Assembly (NCBI RefSeq): GCF_014349155.1 | Contig: NZ_JACSIT010000141.1 | Coordinates: 60,919 to 124,918, forward strand | DNA: 64,000 nt | Source: Neolewinella lacunae | Lineage (GTDB): Bacteria; Bacteroidota; Bacteroidia; Chitinophagales; Saprospiraceae | Direction: 5' to 3' | Part shown: positions 44,230 through 53,719 of the stretch, piece after piece | Layout: the number at the start of each line of letters is the position of its first letter | Position numbering within the stretch: position 1 is the first letter of the stretch | The notes under the pieces: generated by a model | Seen by the model: only the letters and a program-made list of their open reading frames with translations | Told to the model about the DNA's origin: nothing | Database searches by the model: none | Program-made: the position numbers and the translations under genes

Positions 44230-44988
44230 GTGAACGAGAACATTGCCTTTCTAGAGCTGAAATATGGGAACATCTACGGAGGCTACCCCAATTTCTACGC
44301 CATCAGTGAAATCGCCCTGCTCGTCTTCGAGCGTGGCTCCAACAAAATATTCCTCGAAAGCTGGATCAACCAGGCCAACGTGGACATCGTAGACGTTTTT
44401 GCCGAGACCGACGAGCTCGGCCACACCGTCAAACGCGTCCGCGAAGTGCTCAACATGCGCACCAACCGCCGCTTTCCTTACGACGAGGAATTCCGCCTGG
44501 CCGACAACGACCTCCAGTTTGCCTTCCGCAACCTGCGCTCTACCAAAGCGGCCGTGAAGAACTTCCTCCTCAAGAACTTCCGCAAGTACCGCTTTCAGGA
44601 CCTGATCGTCTTTGATGGCCGCCGCGACATTTTCCTCTGCGAGCGATCCGGGGTAAATTTCGATTACCTCAACATCATCGACATCCAGAAGAACCTCAAC
44701 CGGGAGACCGACTACCTCTTCAGCCTCAACAAGCTGGCCGTGGTCATCGATTTCCACACCGACCGTTCTTACCTCCGTTCGAACAACCTGGAGTACTGGC
44801 TGCACCCCATTGCCGCCCGCCAGATTGTGCCGGGCACTGCGGCCTTCGACGCCGCCCGCCTGCTGATGGTCTTCAATGAGTACAACGAACGCCACGAAGA
44901 CTTCATGATCAAGGCCGCTATCCTCCTCAACAAAGTCCAGAAACGGAAAGAAGAGAATAAGGACAGCGGAGCCGAAGACCTGGAATAG
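44230..44988 (+). CDS. Conserved-looking protein of unknown function
   Basis: 252 residues, GTG start. Soluble, no signal. The opening ENIAFLELKYGNIYGGYPN and the later DLIVFDGRRDIFLCE and AARLLMVFNEYN recall the order of acidic strands in RNase H-like exonucleases, but the usual DxE is replaced by E-x-K, so an enzymatic role is doubtful. No family named. A strong terminator follows at 45031. TACCTTGC at 44156-44163 may be its -7 box. Confidence 0.75.
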   Translation: MNENIAFLELKYGNIYGGYPNFYAISEIALLVFERGSNKIFLESWINQANVDIVDVFAETDELGHTVKRVREVLNMRTNRRFPYDEEFRLADNDLQFAFRNLRSTKAAVKNFLLKNFRKYRFQDLIVFDGRRDIFLCERSGVNFDYLNIIDIQKNLNRETDYLFSLNKLAVVIDFHTDRSYLRSNNLEYWLHPIAARQIVPGTAAFDAARLLMVFNEYNERHEDFMIKAAILLNKVQKRKEENKDSGAEDLE

Positions 44989-45030
44989 CCTTCGGGAAAG
45001 GCCCACCGCCACCTTCCGCTACCAAGAGAA

Positions 45031-45067
45031 AGCCCCTGCGTTCAGTAACGGTACGCAGGGGCTTTTT
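45031..45067 (+). terminator. Rho-independent terminator
   Basis: Stem AGCCCCTGCG (45031-45040) with CGCAGGGGCT (45054-45063), 13-nt loop, followed by a T-run. Confidence 0.9.
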
Positions 45068-45136
45068 TGCACCACCAAGGCTGGAAAAGCGTCGGGCGGG
45101 AGGGGTAAAGCAATTGCTCTCCTCCCCCTCGCCAGG

Positions 45137-48100
45137 CTATTCCGCCAATACGGCCAACAGGCCCCGGAGAGGAACCTTGGCCTGGTCTACCCGGTAGTGC
45201 AGGTCGTAACGCAGTTCCTGCAGGGCTTTTTCAATGCGGAAGGCATCGAGTAAGACTTCCAGGTCTTTTTCGTCAGCGGGCAGCAGGCGCGTACCCTCCG
45301 TTGCACTGCGGTACGCGGTCAGGAATTCAGCGGAGAGGTAGCGTTCGGCGGAGAGCAGCCAGTCTTCCAGGCGGTCGGCATTCTCTTGCCGCAGGTTCAG
45401 GCTCAGGTCTTCGTAGACGAGGCCAGCCGCGTAGGAGATGGAACGCATGAGGTTGGCCAGGTCCTTCGCAGGGCTGCGGCGGAGGGTTCGTTGGCTGAAG
45501 CTGCGGTCGGGGTCACCGTCGAAATTGTGAATCACAAAGCCATCTTCCGTTAGCGAAATTTGTTCGAGCGTAAAATCTCCGTGGATGCGGATTTTATCGG
45601 ACTCAATCTTGTGGTCAAAGATCCGCTTGAGCACTTCATGGATGCGATCTTCCTGGGCGATGAGGGCCTCGGCCAGGCCGGTGCCTTCTTCGTCCAGTTC
45701 CGCCAGGCGTTGTTTGATCAGGTCGATGGTACTGCGCACTTCCCCCTTCAGGCCGGCGTAAACGCTGCGCTGGTAGTGGAGGGAGAGGGGCTCGGGGGCG
45801 AAGCTCTTGTCTCCGTTGGCCTCGTACATCAGGCTATGGAACGCCGCGAAGGTCCGCCCCAGATCGGCCACTCTAGCGATGAAGGGAGCCCCGAGGGTGA
45901 GGCGGATGGTTTCGGGCATATCCCGGTACATCACCTCTTCGGTAGCCGCAACGGGGTCGGGGGCACTGTCCTCCAGCTGTTGCAGGCGGGTAACGATGTC
46001 TTCTCCGTAGCGTTGCAGGTTGTTGCGGACGTAATCCCAGCTGGATCCTTCCCCCGCCGTGCGGTTTTCAAAAATGGCCAGCGTAGCGTTCATCCCCTTG
46101 CGTGGGGCAAAATGGAGGCTGCCCGCCAGCTGCGGCGCACTGCCAAAACCCCGTTGGTTGAGAATCCGCTTTACCTCCAGGTCCGGCACATCGGCATCGT
46201 GGATGCGGCGGTAGAATTTCACGTTGTAATCTTTGCTCTGCAACAACTGGTATTCGGTGCCGGAATGCAGCAGGCGCAGTTCTTGGCCGCTGGCGTGGCG
46301 CAAATCGTCGTGGCCAGTGAACACCAGGCCCGACTCCGGAGCTAAATCGGGAATACCATGCAGCAATGCAGCGCGGAAGTTCTCGTCGTACAAAGCGTCG
46401 GAAACCACCATGGTCTGACCGTCCACCGTGGCCAGGCAGACGACTTCTTCACGGGTGCCGTAGGCCGCATCTTCGGCCGCTGGGTGAAGTACCAGCGGGA
46501 GTTGGATCATCTCCGGCAGCCCCTTCAGAAAGCCAACGCTGAGGAATACCCAGCCACTCAGTCCACCACCCAAAACGGGGCTGACGTAATCGAGGATGGT
46601 CACGCTTTCCAGCTCAGCGGCTTTGTTGCCCATCCAGCTGACGGAGCGCAGATAAGCCGGCAGTACTTCCTTTTCCAGGGTTCGGAGATTGGCCCTGCTA
46701 AAGAGCGCCTCCACCGAAGCAGCCGTGAGCGCCGGACCGGTCAGCTGGCGGTGGTCCTGCCCGCTGTTGGCCGCCGATTCCAGTTGGAGCCAAAAGTAAC
46801 CGTGCCCCACCATGGTCACCACGTAAGGGTCGTGGTCGACATCCCGAAAGTGGGTCTGGCCAAAGACTTCCCGCACCCGGCTGCCCGCATAATCGCTCAG
46901 GTCCAACTCCACCGCCTGGGGGTGACGGCTGAGGTTAATCACTACGGCCACCCGCTCCTCTTCGTACTCTCTGACGAAGGCCAGGACGTGGCCGTTTTCG
47001 GGCTTGAGCCAGTGGATCGTTCCCCGCCCGAAGACGCGGAAATTACGGCGCTTGGCCAGCAGGCGCTTAGTCCAGTTCAGTAGGCTGTTGGGCGTCTGCT
47101 GCTGTCGCTTGACGTTGATCCAGCGGTAGCTGTACTCCGTATCCCGAATGACGGGCAGGTAGAGACTATGCGGGTTGGCCGTGCTGAAGCCAGCGTTCTC
47201 CTCGTTGTTCCACTGCATGGGCGTACGCACGCCATCCCGGTCTTTGAGGTAGAAGTTGTCGCCCATCCCGATCTCGTCTCCGTAGTAGAGTACGGGCGTG
47301 CCGGGGAGGCTGAGCAGCAAGACATTGAGCAGTTCAATCTTGTTGCGGTCGTTGTCCATCAAGGGGGCCAGGCGGCGGCGGATGCCCACGTTGATGCGGG
47401 CGGTGCGGTCGGCAGCGTAAGTGTTGTACATGAAATCCCGCTCCTCCTCAGTAACCATCTCCAGGGTCAGCTCGTCGTGGTTGCGCAGGAAGGTGGCCCA
47501 CTGGCAATTGGGCGGGATGGCCGGCGTCTGATCAAAAATATCGGTGATCGGGTGGCGGTTTTCCACCTTCACACTCATGTACATGCGCGGCATGAGCGGG
47601 AAGTGGTAGTTCATGTGGCACTCGTCGCCGTCGCCAAAGTAGCTGGCGCTGTCTTCGGGCCACATATTGGCTTCGGCCAGGAAAAGGACATTGTCGTAGT
47701 TGTCGTCAACGTGCTTGCGCAGCTTTTTCAGGAAGGCGTGGGTCTCGGGCAGGTTCTCGCCGTTGGTCCCTTCCCGTTCGAAGAGGTAGGGGATGGCGTC
47801 GAGCCGGAAGCCGTCGATGCCCATATTCATCCAGTAGTCGAGCACGGCAAAAATCTCCCGCTGCACGTCTTCACTGTCGTAGTTCAGGTCGGGCTGGTGG
47901 CTGAAAAAGCGGTGCCAGTAGTACTGCTTGGCGACGGGGTCCCAGGTCCAGTTGCTCGTCTCGGTGTCCGTAAAGATGATGCGCACGTCAGGCCACTTCT
48001 GGTCGTCGTCGCTCCAGACGTAGTAGTTCCGTTCGGGGCTGCCTTCGGGGGCGCGGCGGGCGCGCTGGAACCAGGGGTGCTGGTCGGAGGTGTGGTTGAT

Positions 48101-48418
48101 GACAAGCTCGGTGATAACCTGTAGGTTCCGGGCGTGGGCCGCGTCGAGAAAGCGCTTGAAATCAGCAATGTTGCCGTAGGGCGAAGAGACGTTGTAGTAA
48201 TCCTGGATGTCGTAACCATCGTCCCGCAGCGGACTGGGGTAGAAAGGCAAGAGCCAGATGGCCGTGATGCCGAGTTCTTCCAGGTAATCGAGCCGTTGCT
48301 CCAGGCCCGCGAAATCGCCGATCCCGTCGCCGTTGCTGTCGTAAAATCCTTTGATGTTGAGTTCGTAAATGATGGCATCCTTGTACCATAAGGGTTCGCG
48401 ACGATAATTCTGGCTCAT
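45137..48418 (-). CDS. treS: Trehalose synthase / maltokinase fusion
   Basis: 1093 residues. The N-terminal GH13 trehalose synthase spans about 1-560: nucleophile Asp in GFRLDAIPYLFER, acid/base Glu in FLAEANMWPED, third acid in FLRNHDEL. The C-terminal maltokinase-like part of about 430 residues has HGDFTLEQ and HNFDGDP, where known maltokinases typically have HGD.HLGQ and DFEGEP, so the second metal-binding Asp appears as Asn. It interconverts trehalose and maltose and would phosphorylate maltose for the GlgE route. No glgE or glgB is in the window. Divergence in the kinase half leaves its activity open. Confidence 0.9.
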   Translation of the reverse strand: MSQNYRREPLWYKDAIIYELNIKGFYDSNGDGIGDFAGLEQRLDYLEELGITAIWLLPFYPSPLRDDGYDIQDYYNVSSPYGNIADFKRFLDAAHARNLQVITELVINHTSDQHPWFQRARRAPEGSPERNYYVWSDDDQKWPDVRIIFTDTETSNWTWDPVAKQYYWHRFFSHQPDLNYDSEDVQREIFAVLDYWMNMGIDGFRLDAIPYLFEREGTNGENLPETHAFLKKLRKHVDDNYDNVLFLAEANMWPEDSASYFGDGDECHMNYHFPLMPRMYMSVKVENRHPITDIFDQTPAIPPNCQWATFLRNHDELTLEMVTEEERDFMYNTYAADRTARINVGIRRRLAPLMDNDRNKIELLNVLLLSLPGTPVLYYGDEIGMGDNFYLKDRDGVRTPMQWNNEENAGFSTANPHSLYLPVIRDTEYSYRWINVKRQQQTPNSLLNWTKRLLAKRRNFRVFGRGTIHWLKPENGHVLAFVREYEEERVAVVINLSRHPQAVELDLSDYAGSRVREVFGQTHFRDVDHDPYVVTMVGHGYFWLQLESAANSGQDHRQLTGPALTAASVEALFSRANLRTLEKEVLPAYLRSVSWMGNKAAELESVTILDYVSPVLGGGLSGWVFLSVGFLKGLPEMIQLPLVLHPAAEDAAYGTREEVVCLATVDGQTMVVSDALYDENFRAALLHGIPDLAPESGLVFTGHDDLRHASGQELRLLHSGTEYQLLQSKDYNVKFYRRIHDADVPDLEVKRILNQRGFGSAPQLAGSLHFAPRKGMNATLAIFENRTAGEGSSWDYVRNNLQRYGEDIVTRLQQLEDSAPDPVAATEEVMYRDMPETIRLTLGAPFIARVADLGRTFAAFHSLMYEANGDKSFAPEPLSLHYQRSVYAGLKGEVRSTIDLIKQRLAELDEEGTGLAEALIAQEDRIHEVLKRIFDHKIESDKIRIHGDFTLEQISLTEDGFVIHNFDGDPDRSFSQRTLRRSPAKDLANLMRSISYAAGLVYEDLSLNLRQENADRLEDWLLSAERYLSAEFLTAYRSATEGTRLLPADEKDLEVLLDAFRIEKALQELRYDLHYRVDQAKVPLRGLLAVLAE

Positions 48419-48526
48419 ACCTGCTTTGCTTGCTGTGGTTTAACGCTGTAAAAACGGCATCGCAGGCCAGATGTCCAAACTCCCCGGAGGATAAGTTGAG
48501 AAATATCGTCGGCATTAGCCTGAGAT

Positions 48527-48621
48527 GGGCGCGGACGCAGGTGCAGGGGCTACGACGAGGAGCGAGGGAGGGTTGGCAAACCTTGCTCCTTCGTTCTTTC
48601 CTGGCACCTGCGGCCGCGCCC
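48527..48621. repeat. Facing pair of 18-bp dispersed elements
   Basis: Left GGGCGCGGACGCAGGTGC (48527-48544), right GCACCTGCGGCCGCGCCC (48604-48621), 59 bp apart. The right copy ends 10 bp before the crp-like gene's stop codon. Same A/C asymmetry as the pair at 20217-20334. Confidence 0.85.
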
Positions 48622-48631
48622 ACCTGCCCCA

Positions 48632-49321
48632 TCACTCCATCACCTCCAGTAGCCGCTCCATATCCCGCACCAGCATGCGCTTGCGGTCAAAAGTGAGGAT
48701 GTTTTGTCGCCGCAGTTCGTTCAAGACGCTGTTGACCGTTTGCCGGCTGGTGCCCGTCAGATCGGCAATCTCCTGGTGGGTGAGCATGTTGCGGACTTCC
48801 CGCTCGTAGCCCACCGTGCGGCCCCGGCTCCTGGCGAGTTCGTGGAGGAATTCGAGGATGCGGCTGCGGCTGGATTTAAACATCAGGTTTTCCAGGCGCT
48901 GCTCGAGGGCGAGGGTACGGCTACCGATGAGGCGCAAAAAGTAGACGTGTAGTTCGCTGCGCTCCTTGAGCATTTTCTGCAAGTGGCTCTTTTCTAAGAC
49001 GCAGAGGGTGGTTTCTTCCAGGGTGTAGGCGAAGTCGCGGCGCGTCTCTTCGCCTACCAGCGCCAATTCACCGAACACCTGCCCGGGCGCGAGGATGGCT
49101 TTGGTGATTTCCTTGCCGTCGTTGCCGTAGGTGCCAATTTTGATGCGGCCATTGGTGATCAAAAAAATTTTGTCGGCAGTTTCCTGTGGCAGGTAGATGT
49201 ACTGGTGTGCTCCGTAAACGGGGTGGTGGTTGGTGTGGAGGAGCCCCATGCCCACTTTTTTCGGGCAGAATAGATGTTGTAAATCGATGTTTTCGACGTA
49301 CCAAAGGTGCTGGTCAACCAT
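48632..49321 (-). CDS. Crp/Fnr-family transcriptional regulator
   Basis: 229 residues. An N-terminal cyclic-nucleotide-binding beta-roll (IKIGTYGNDGKEITKAIL, PGQVFGELALVGEETRRDFAY) is followed by a dimerisation helix and a winged HTH (LTHQEIADLTGTSRQTVNSVLNELRR). The stretch FGELAL plus RRDFAY fits the phosphate-binding cassette (FGELAL....R..T/S) only in part, so the ligand is not certain. No Fe-S cysteine set of FNR type. It lies downstream of, and in the same direction as, the large cyclase gene. Confidence 0.9.
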   Translation of the reverse strand: MVDQHLWYVENIDLQHLFCPKKVGMGLLHTNHHPVYGAHQYIYLPQETADKIFLITNGRIKIGTYGNDGKEITKAILAPGQVFGELALVGEETRRDFAYTLEETTLCVLEKSHLQKMLKERSELHVYFLRLIGSRTLALEQRLENLMFKSSRSRILEFLHELARSRGRTVGYEREVRNMLTHQEIADLTGTSRQTVNSVLNELRRQNILTFDRKRMLVRDMERLLEVME

Positions 49322-49366
49322 ATTAAGGTGGGATTTGAACTAACACCAAGACGCCTGAGCCCAGGG

Positions 49367-49374
49367 CGAAGTTA
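49367..49374 (-). promoter_or_regulatory. Possible -7 box of the crp-like gene
   Basis: TAACTTCG on the minus strand about 45 nt before the ATG. It is directly preceded by TGTGA, a CRP half-site word, so autoregulation is possible but not shown. Confidence 0.35.
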
Positions 49375-49451
49375 TCACAGTTCCATTACAAATAAGTGTC
49401 GGAATCCGACGCTCCTTTGCGCTGCTCCTACCCTGGGCGGTGCGGCCGGGT

Positions 49452-52400
49452 TTACGCCCCCCGCAGCAGCTTAATGTTGTGGTTGTAAAGGAATTTCGGC
49501 GTCCGTTCGTAGCACTTTTCGAACAGGGCCAGGGCGCGTTGCCGGGCCTCTTCGTCGTCTCCGTCGTTGATGCGGAAGCGGGCGAGGTAGACCTCGGCGC
49601 GCCGGTCATCACTCAGGTCTTCCTGGGCCAGGATGTCGGATATGGTCCAGAGTGCTTCCTCCTTGTTGGCTGCGTCGTAAGCTGCCAGCGCCCGGGCGTG
49701 CAGCAGGCGGGCCCCGGTGAGCAATTCGGGGTTGCCGAGGCTTTCGGCGATGGCGACGGCTTCTTCTTCCACCGCCCGGAGGGCTTCCAGCTGCCCATCG
49801 GCCAACAGCACCTGTCCCTTTTCTTCCAGGCTGGAGCCGAGTACCAGGCGGTTGTTGGTGGACCGGGCCACCTCGATGGCCTGGTCGTAATACATCAAAG
49901 AGACCTCGTGTTGCCCCTGCAAGAAGTAAATGTCTCCCAGCGTATTGACGGCCTTGGCCACGCCCTTGCGGTAGCCCAGTTCCCGGCTGATGCTCAGGCT
50001 GCGGTCGAGGTGCTGGATGGCTTCGGTGAATTTGCCCATGACGCTGCATAGGTCGCCAATGAGGCCCTCGGTGACGGCAATGCCCTGGCGGTCGCCGAGT
50101 TCGTGGCAGATCTGTAGGTCGCGTACAAAATGATCCAGGGCTTCCTGGTACTTACCCTGCCGCTCGAAGACGCTGCCCAGGCTGCCGAGGCCGATGGCTT
50201 GCAGGCGCTTGTTGCCCAGTTCTTTGGCCAGTTCCAGCCCGGCGTAGTGCTGCTGCATGGCCTTTTCGTAGTCGCCGCTCTCGAAGTAGATGATCCCCAG
50301 GTTGGTGTGCAGGCTGGCCAGGCCCATCACGTCTTCGTTGGCTTCGTGGAGGGGGATCTGATCCAGGACGACCTTGATGGCTTCGGGGTAGTTGCCCAGG
50401 TTCATGTGGGTCAGCCCGAGGTGACTGATGGTTTCTGCGGCGCTGGAGGTACCCACGCTGCCGAAGCCGTGGTCCAGGGATTTATCATAGTACGTCAGCG
50501 CATCGTGGTAGTGGGCGGTACGGAAGTACAGATGGCCCATGTTGCTGTAGGCCTTGGCGATGCCGAAAATGTCGTCCACCGATTCAAAAAGGCTGGCGGC
50601 TACGCGCAGGTAATCCATGGCCTTATCGTACTCTCCTTTGAAGGTGTGCAAGCGCCCGAGGTGGTTGTTGGTACGCCCCAACAGAAGGATATCGCGGCTG
50701 GCTTTGGCAATGCGTTGCGCCTCTTCGTAGGCAGACTGGGCTTCGTTCCAGCGGCCTACGATTTCGAGGACCTTACCGCGATTGATGTGGGTATTGACGG
50801 TGACCTCCTGATCGGGGCGGGCACTGAATTTTTCGATGAGCCGCTCGTAAAGGTCCAGGGCCTGTTGGTTCTGGTAGTTGGCCCGGGCGTAGTTGGCCGC
50901 CTTACCGAGGTATTCTACCGTTTTGGCTTTTGCCCCCGCGTTTTCGTAGTGGAAGGCCAGGTCAACGTAGCGCTCTTCGATGTTATCGGCGTACAGCTTT
51001 TCAATGGCCTGGGCAATCTGCCGGTGGAGCTGTTGCAGGCGGGTGGTCAGTTGCATGCTGTACACCGCTTCGCGCAGCAGGGAATGGCGAAAGATGTAGC
51101 GCAGTTCATTCATCGCACTCCAGATCTGGCCCCGCTCGGCCGTAGCGATCTGTTCGCGCAGGCGGGGCATCACTTCTTCGGCCGTCGCTACCCCCGAATC
51201 CTGGCGCATGACTTCCGAAAGGACGGGGAGCTCAAACTCCCGCCCAATCACCGCAGCAGCCTTTACGGTTTCCCGGACCAGATCCGATAGGCGATCAATG
51301 CGCGCAGTGAGGATGGAAGAGATGCTGGTAGAGAGTTTGATGCTTTCGTCGCTGAGGTTCAAGACGCCGTCCGCATCAGCCTCCAACAAGTCATTTTCCC
51401 GGAAATATTCCAGGACCTGCTCCAGGTAGAAAGGGTTGCTGTTGGTGGCGCCCAGCAGGGTGGCCAGGCACTCATCGGCAATGGGTGCATTGAGCGTCGT
51501 CTCGGCCATGCGGCGCACGGCTTCGGTGGTCAGGGGGGCCACTTCCACGCGCAGGATGTTGAGCTCCCCGCTCTCCCGGGGAAGGCCCGCGAAGAGATCG
51601 GCGTACTTGCCATTATCGTCGGCCCGCGCCGTAGCGATGATGAGCAAGGGCAGGTTGGTGGTTTCCCGGACCAGCTCCCGGACCAGAATGCGGCTGTCGT
51701 CGTCAATCCAGTGGATGTCTTCGAGTTCCAGTACCGTTGGTTCCAGGAGGGCTTCGGCGACCAGGAGGTTGACAATGGCGGCAATCGTGTTTTGGTAGCG
51801 TCCCTGGGCATCGAGCTGGTTCCAGAGCGTATGCGGTACCGGTAAGCCGAGGAGGGCCGCCAGGACGGATTCCGTCCGGCCCAGTTCATTGCTGGCAGCC
51901 TCCGCCCGGGGGGAAGACAATTTGCGGAGTTGCTGCCGGACCTGGTTCAGCCGGAACTGAAAACGGCGGCGATTTTGGATGCCGCCCAGGTCGATGCTCT
52001 GCCGGAACATTCGCCGCAGGAGGTACACGAAGGGGTTAAAGGGCTTGCGCAGGATCTGATCGGCACTACCGAGGAGCCAGTTCACGGGCCCCTGCAGGTT
52101 CAGTTGCCGGCGGACCTCGTGGGTCAGGCGGCTTTTGCCAATACCTGCTTCGCCCAGGACGTAGGCGATACCCGGGCGTTTACCTTCAAACAAAGGCTGG
52201 GCAAACTCCAGCAACGCTGCCGTCTCCCGCTCGCGGCCAATGAGTTCCCCCCCGTAGCTCGGTTTGCCGAGGGCTTGCCGACGGCCATTGAGGGCAAAGG
52301 TGGGCACCGCAGATTGGATGCCTTTGTACTGGATATTGCCGCGCAGCTCGAAACGAAAATGCGGCGCCTTGGCCAGTTCTTCGTCAACCAGAATGTCTTG

Positions 52401-53504
52401 CCAGTCGGCCGAACCCATAATCCGGGCGGCGAGGTTGACGCGGTTGCCTACGCAGGCATACTGCGCCCGCTCCTTGCCGCCTACGATGCCGGTAAAGGCA
52501 GTACCCACCGTCATGCCAATCCGGAAGCGGAAATCTTGCTCGGTGTCCTCGCGCAACTGGGTCAATTCGTTTTCTACCGTCAGCGCAAACTCCAGGGCCC
52601 GCACCGCATTGTTTTCGTAAGAAACCGGCGCGCCGAAGAAGACCACCATCAGGGAGCCTTTGTCGCCGTAATCCACCTCCTTAAAGTAGCCTCCAAAGTC
52701 ATTGACCTGGTTCAAGACTACGGTCGCAAACTGGTCGAGCGCTTCGTGGGTGACGACGGATTCAAAGGAAATAAAAGTAGAGACCACCGTGCGGAATTCC
52801 CCCAACTGGTCATACCGTGCCACTTCGGCGGGTAGGAATTGGGTGGCCACCGCAAGGTCCACGCTGGGTAAGGCCAGGCGCTCTACGGGGTGATCCAGCT
52901 GTTCTGCGGGAAGTTCCCCGACCAGGAGAAAAGCCCCCTCCTCCCGCTCTTCGGTCAAAATCAGTCGCCCCTCCAGCAAGTTGTTCATCAGGTCGTCAAT
53001 GACGATCTCCCCTTCGGTAGCGCAAGACTGGCAGTAGGACGCGCGGTCAATGGCCTTGCCCCGGAAGTAGAAAGCCTTAAGTTCTTCACCCACGATGCCG
53101 AAGTTGACGGTGCCTGCGGCAATACCCGCCTTAACGCCAATGGTATACTCATCGCCAAAACGGTTGCCGCGGGCGGAAAAGCTGCGGCGCGCCAGATCGG
53201 CGGTATGCAACAGGTGCAAGGCGTGCCGGCGGTCAAGCGGAAGCGGAAAGACCGCCGTGAAAGCATCCCCCGCGAAGTAGGGGATGAAACCTCCGCGCGC
53301 GTAAACCAGCGCCACCAGCGGCTCAAATACCTCGTTGAGGATCAGGGAAAGGCGCTCCGCCCCCGAAACGCCTTCCTTCATCAATGATTCCGTCAATGCC
53401 GTAAAGCCCGATAGGTCAACGTTGAGCGTGAACGCACTCAACTCGCCAACGCGGTCTCCGGCCAATAGCCGCTGTTGAATAAAGGGAGGAATGAGGGGCT
53501 GCAT
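49452..53504 (-). CDS. Soluble-adenylyl-cyclase-like protein: two class III cyclase domains, AAA ATPase, TPR
   Basis: 1350 residues. C1 (about 20-195) has metal-binding Asp30 in NVDLSGFT and Asp80 in FAGDAF but carries Asp153 where the transition-state Asn should be. C2 (about 235-405) lacks the first metal Asp (FISFES) but has Lys282 in GDKGSLMVVFFG and Asn357/Arg361 in GNRVNLAAR. The two halves therefore complement each other, as in mammalian sAC. An AAA/NTPase follows (Walker A GEAGIGKS at 451, Walker B LELEDIHWID), then about 500 residues of TPR repeats. Likely product is cAMP. The Crp-family gene follows 130 bp downstream on the same strand. Confidence 0.88.
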   Translation of the reverse strand: MQPLIPPFIQQRLLAGDRVGELSAFTLNVDLSGFTALTESLMKEGVSGAERLSLILNEVFEPLVALVYARGGFIPYFAGDAFTAVFPLPLDRRHALHLLHTADLARRSFSARGNRFGDEYTIGVKAGIAAGTVNFGIVGEELKAFYFRGKAIDRASYCQSCATEGEIVIDDLMNNLLEGRLILTEEREEGAFLLVGELPAEQLDHPVERLALPSVDLAVATQFLPAEVARYDQLGEFRTVVSTFISFESVVTHEALDQFATVVLNQVNDFGGYFKEVDYGDKGSLMVVFFGAPVSYENNAVRALEFALTVENELTQLREDTEQDFRFRIGMTVGTAFTGIVGGKERAQYACVGNRVNLAARIMGSADWQDILVDEELAKAPHFRFELRGNIQYKGIQSAVPTFALNGRRQALGKPSYGGELIGRERETAALLEFAQPLFEGKRPGIAYVLGEAGIGKSRLTHEVRRQLNLQGPVNWLLGSADQILRKPFNPFVYLLRRMFRQSIDLGGIQNRRRFQFRLNQVRQQLRKLSSPRAEAASNELGRTESVLAALLGLPVPHTLWNQLDAQGRYQNTIAAIVNLLVAEALLEPTVLELEDIHWIDDDSRILVRELVRETTNLPLLIIATARADDNGKYADLFAGLPRESGELNILRVEVAPLTTEAVRRMAETTLNAPIADECLATLLGATNSNPFYLEQVLEYFRENDLLEADADGVLNLSDESIKLSTSISSILTARIDRLSDLVRETVKAAAVIGREFELPVLSEVMRQDSGVATAEEVMPRLREQIATAERGQIWSAMNELRYIFRHSLLREAVYSMQLTTRLQQLHRQIAQAIEKLYADNIEERYVDLAFHYENAGAKAKTVEYLGKAANYARANYQNQQALDLYERLIEKFSARPDQEVTVNTHINRGKVLEIVGRWNEAQSAYEEAQRIAKASRDILLLGRTNNHLGRLHTFKGEYDKAMDYLRVAASLFESVDDIFGIAKAYSNMGHLYFRTAHYHDALTYYDKSLDHGFGSVGTSSAAETISHLGLTHMNLGNYPEAIKVVLDQIPLHEANEDVMGLASLHTNLGIIYFESGDYEKAMQQHYAGLELAKELGNKRLQAIGLGSLGSVFERQGKYQEALDHFVRDLQICHELGDRQGIAVTEGLIGDLCSVMGKFTEAIQHLDRSLSISRELGYRKGVAKAVNTLGDIYFLQGQHEVSLMYYDQAIEVARSTNNRLVLGSSLEEKGQVLLADGQLEALRAVEEEAVAIAESLGNPELLTGARLLHARALAAYDAANKEEALWTISDILAQEDLSDDRRAEVYLARFRINDGDDEEARQRALALFEKCYERTPKFLYNHNIKLLRGA

Positions 53505-53566
53505 ACGGGTGGCTAAAGATACGCCGTCGGGCCGGTTCTGCCCCAGACCCCAACGGCAAAAACAAA

Positions 53567-53598
53567 ATGGCCGCCCGTTTTCAGTAACGGGCGGCCAT
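53567..53598 (-). terminator. Terminator hairpin read on the minus strand
   Basis: ATGGCCGCCCGTT (53567-53579) pairs perfectly with AACGGGCGGCCAT (53586-53598) around TTCAGT. On the minus strand it is followed by TTTTGTTTTTG. It would end transcripts coming from 54783 or from the small frame at 53812. Confidence 0.75.
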
Positions 53599-53719
53599 AC
53601 GGGGGAAGATTAAAGTCAAAAACAGACTGTTTTTCTATAACTGGGCAAGTATCAGAATAAAAGTAACTAAAACAAGGGGTCTAAATATAGCTAGTCTGTT
53701 CATCCGAATAAACTTCCTC

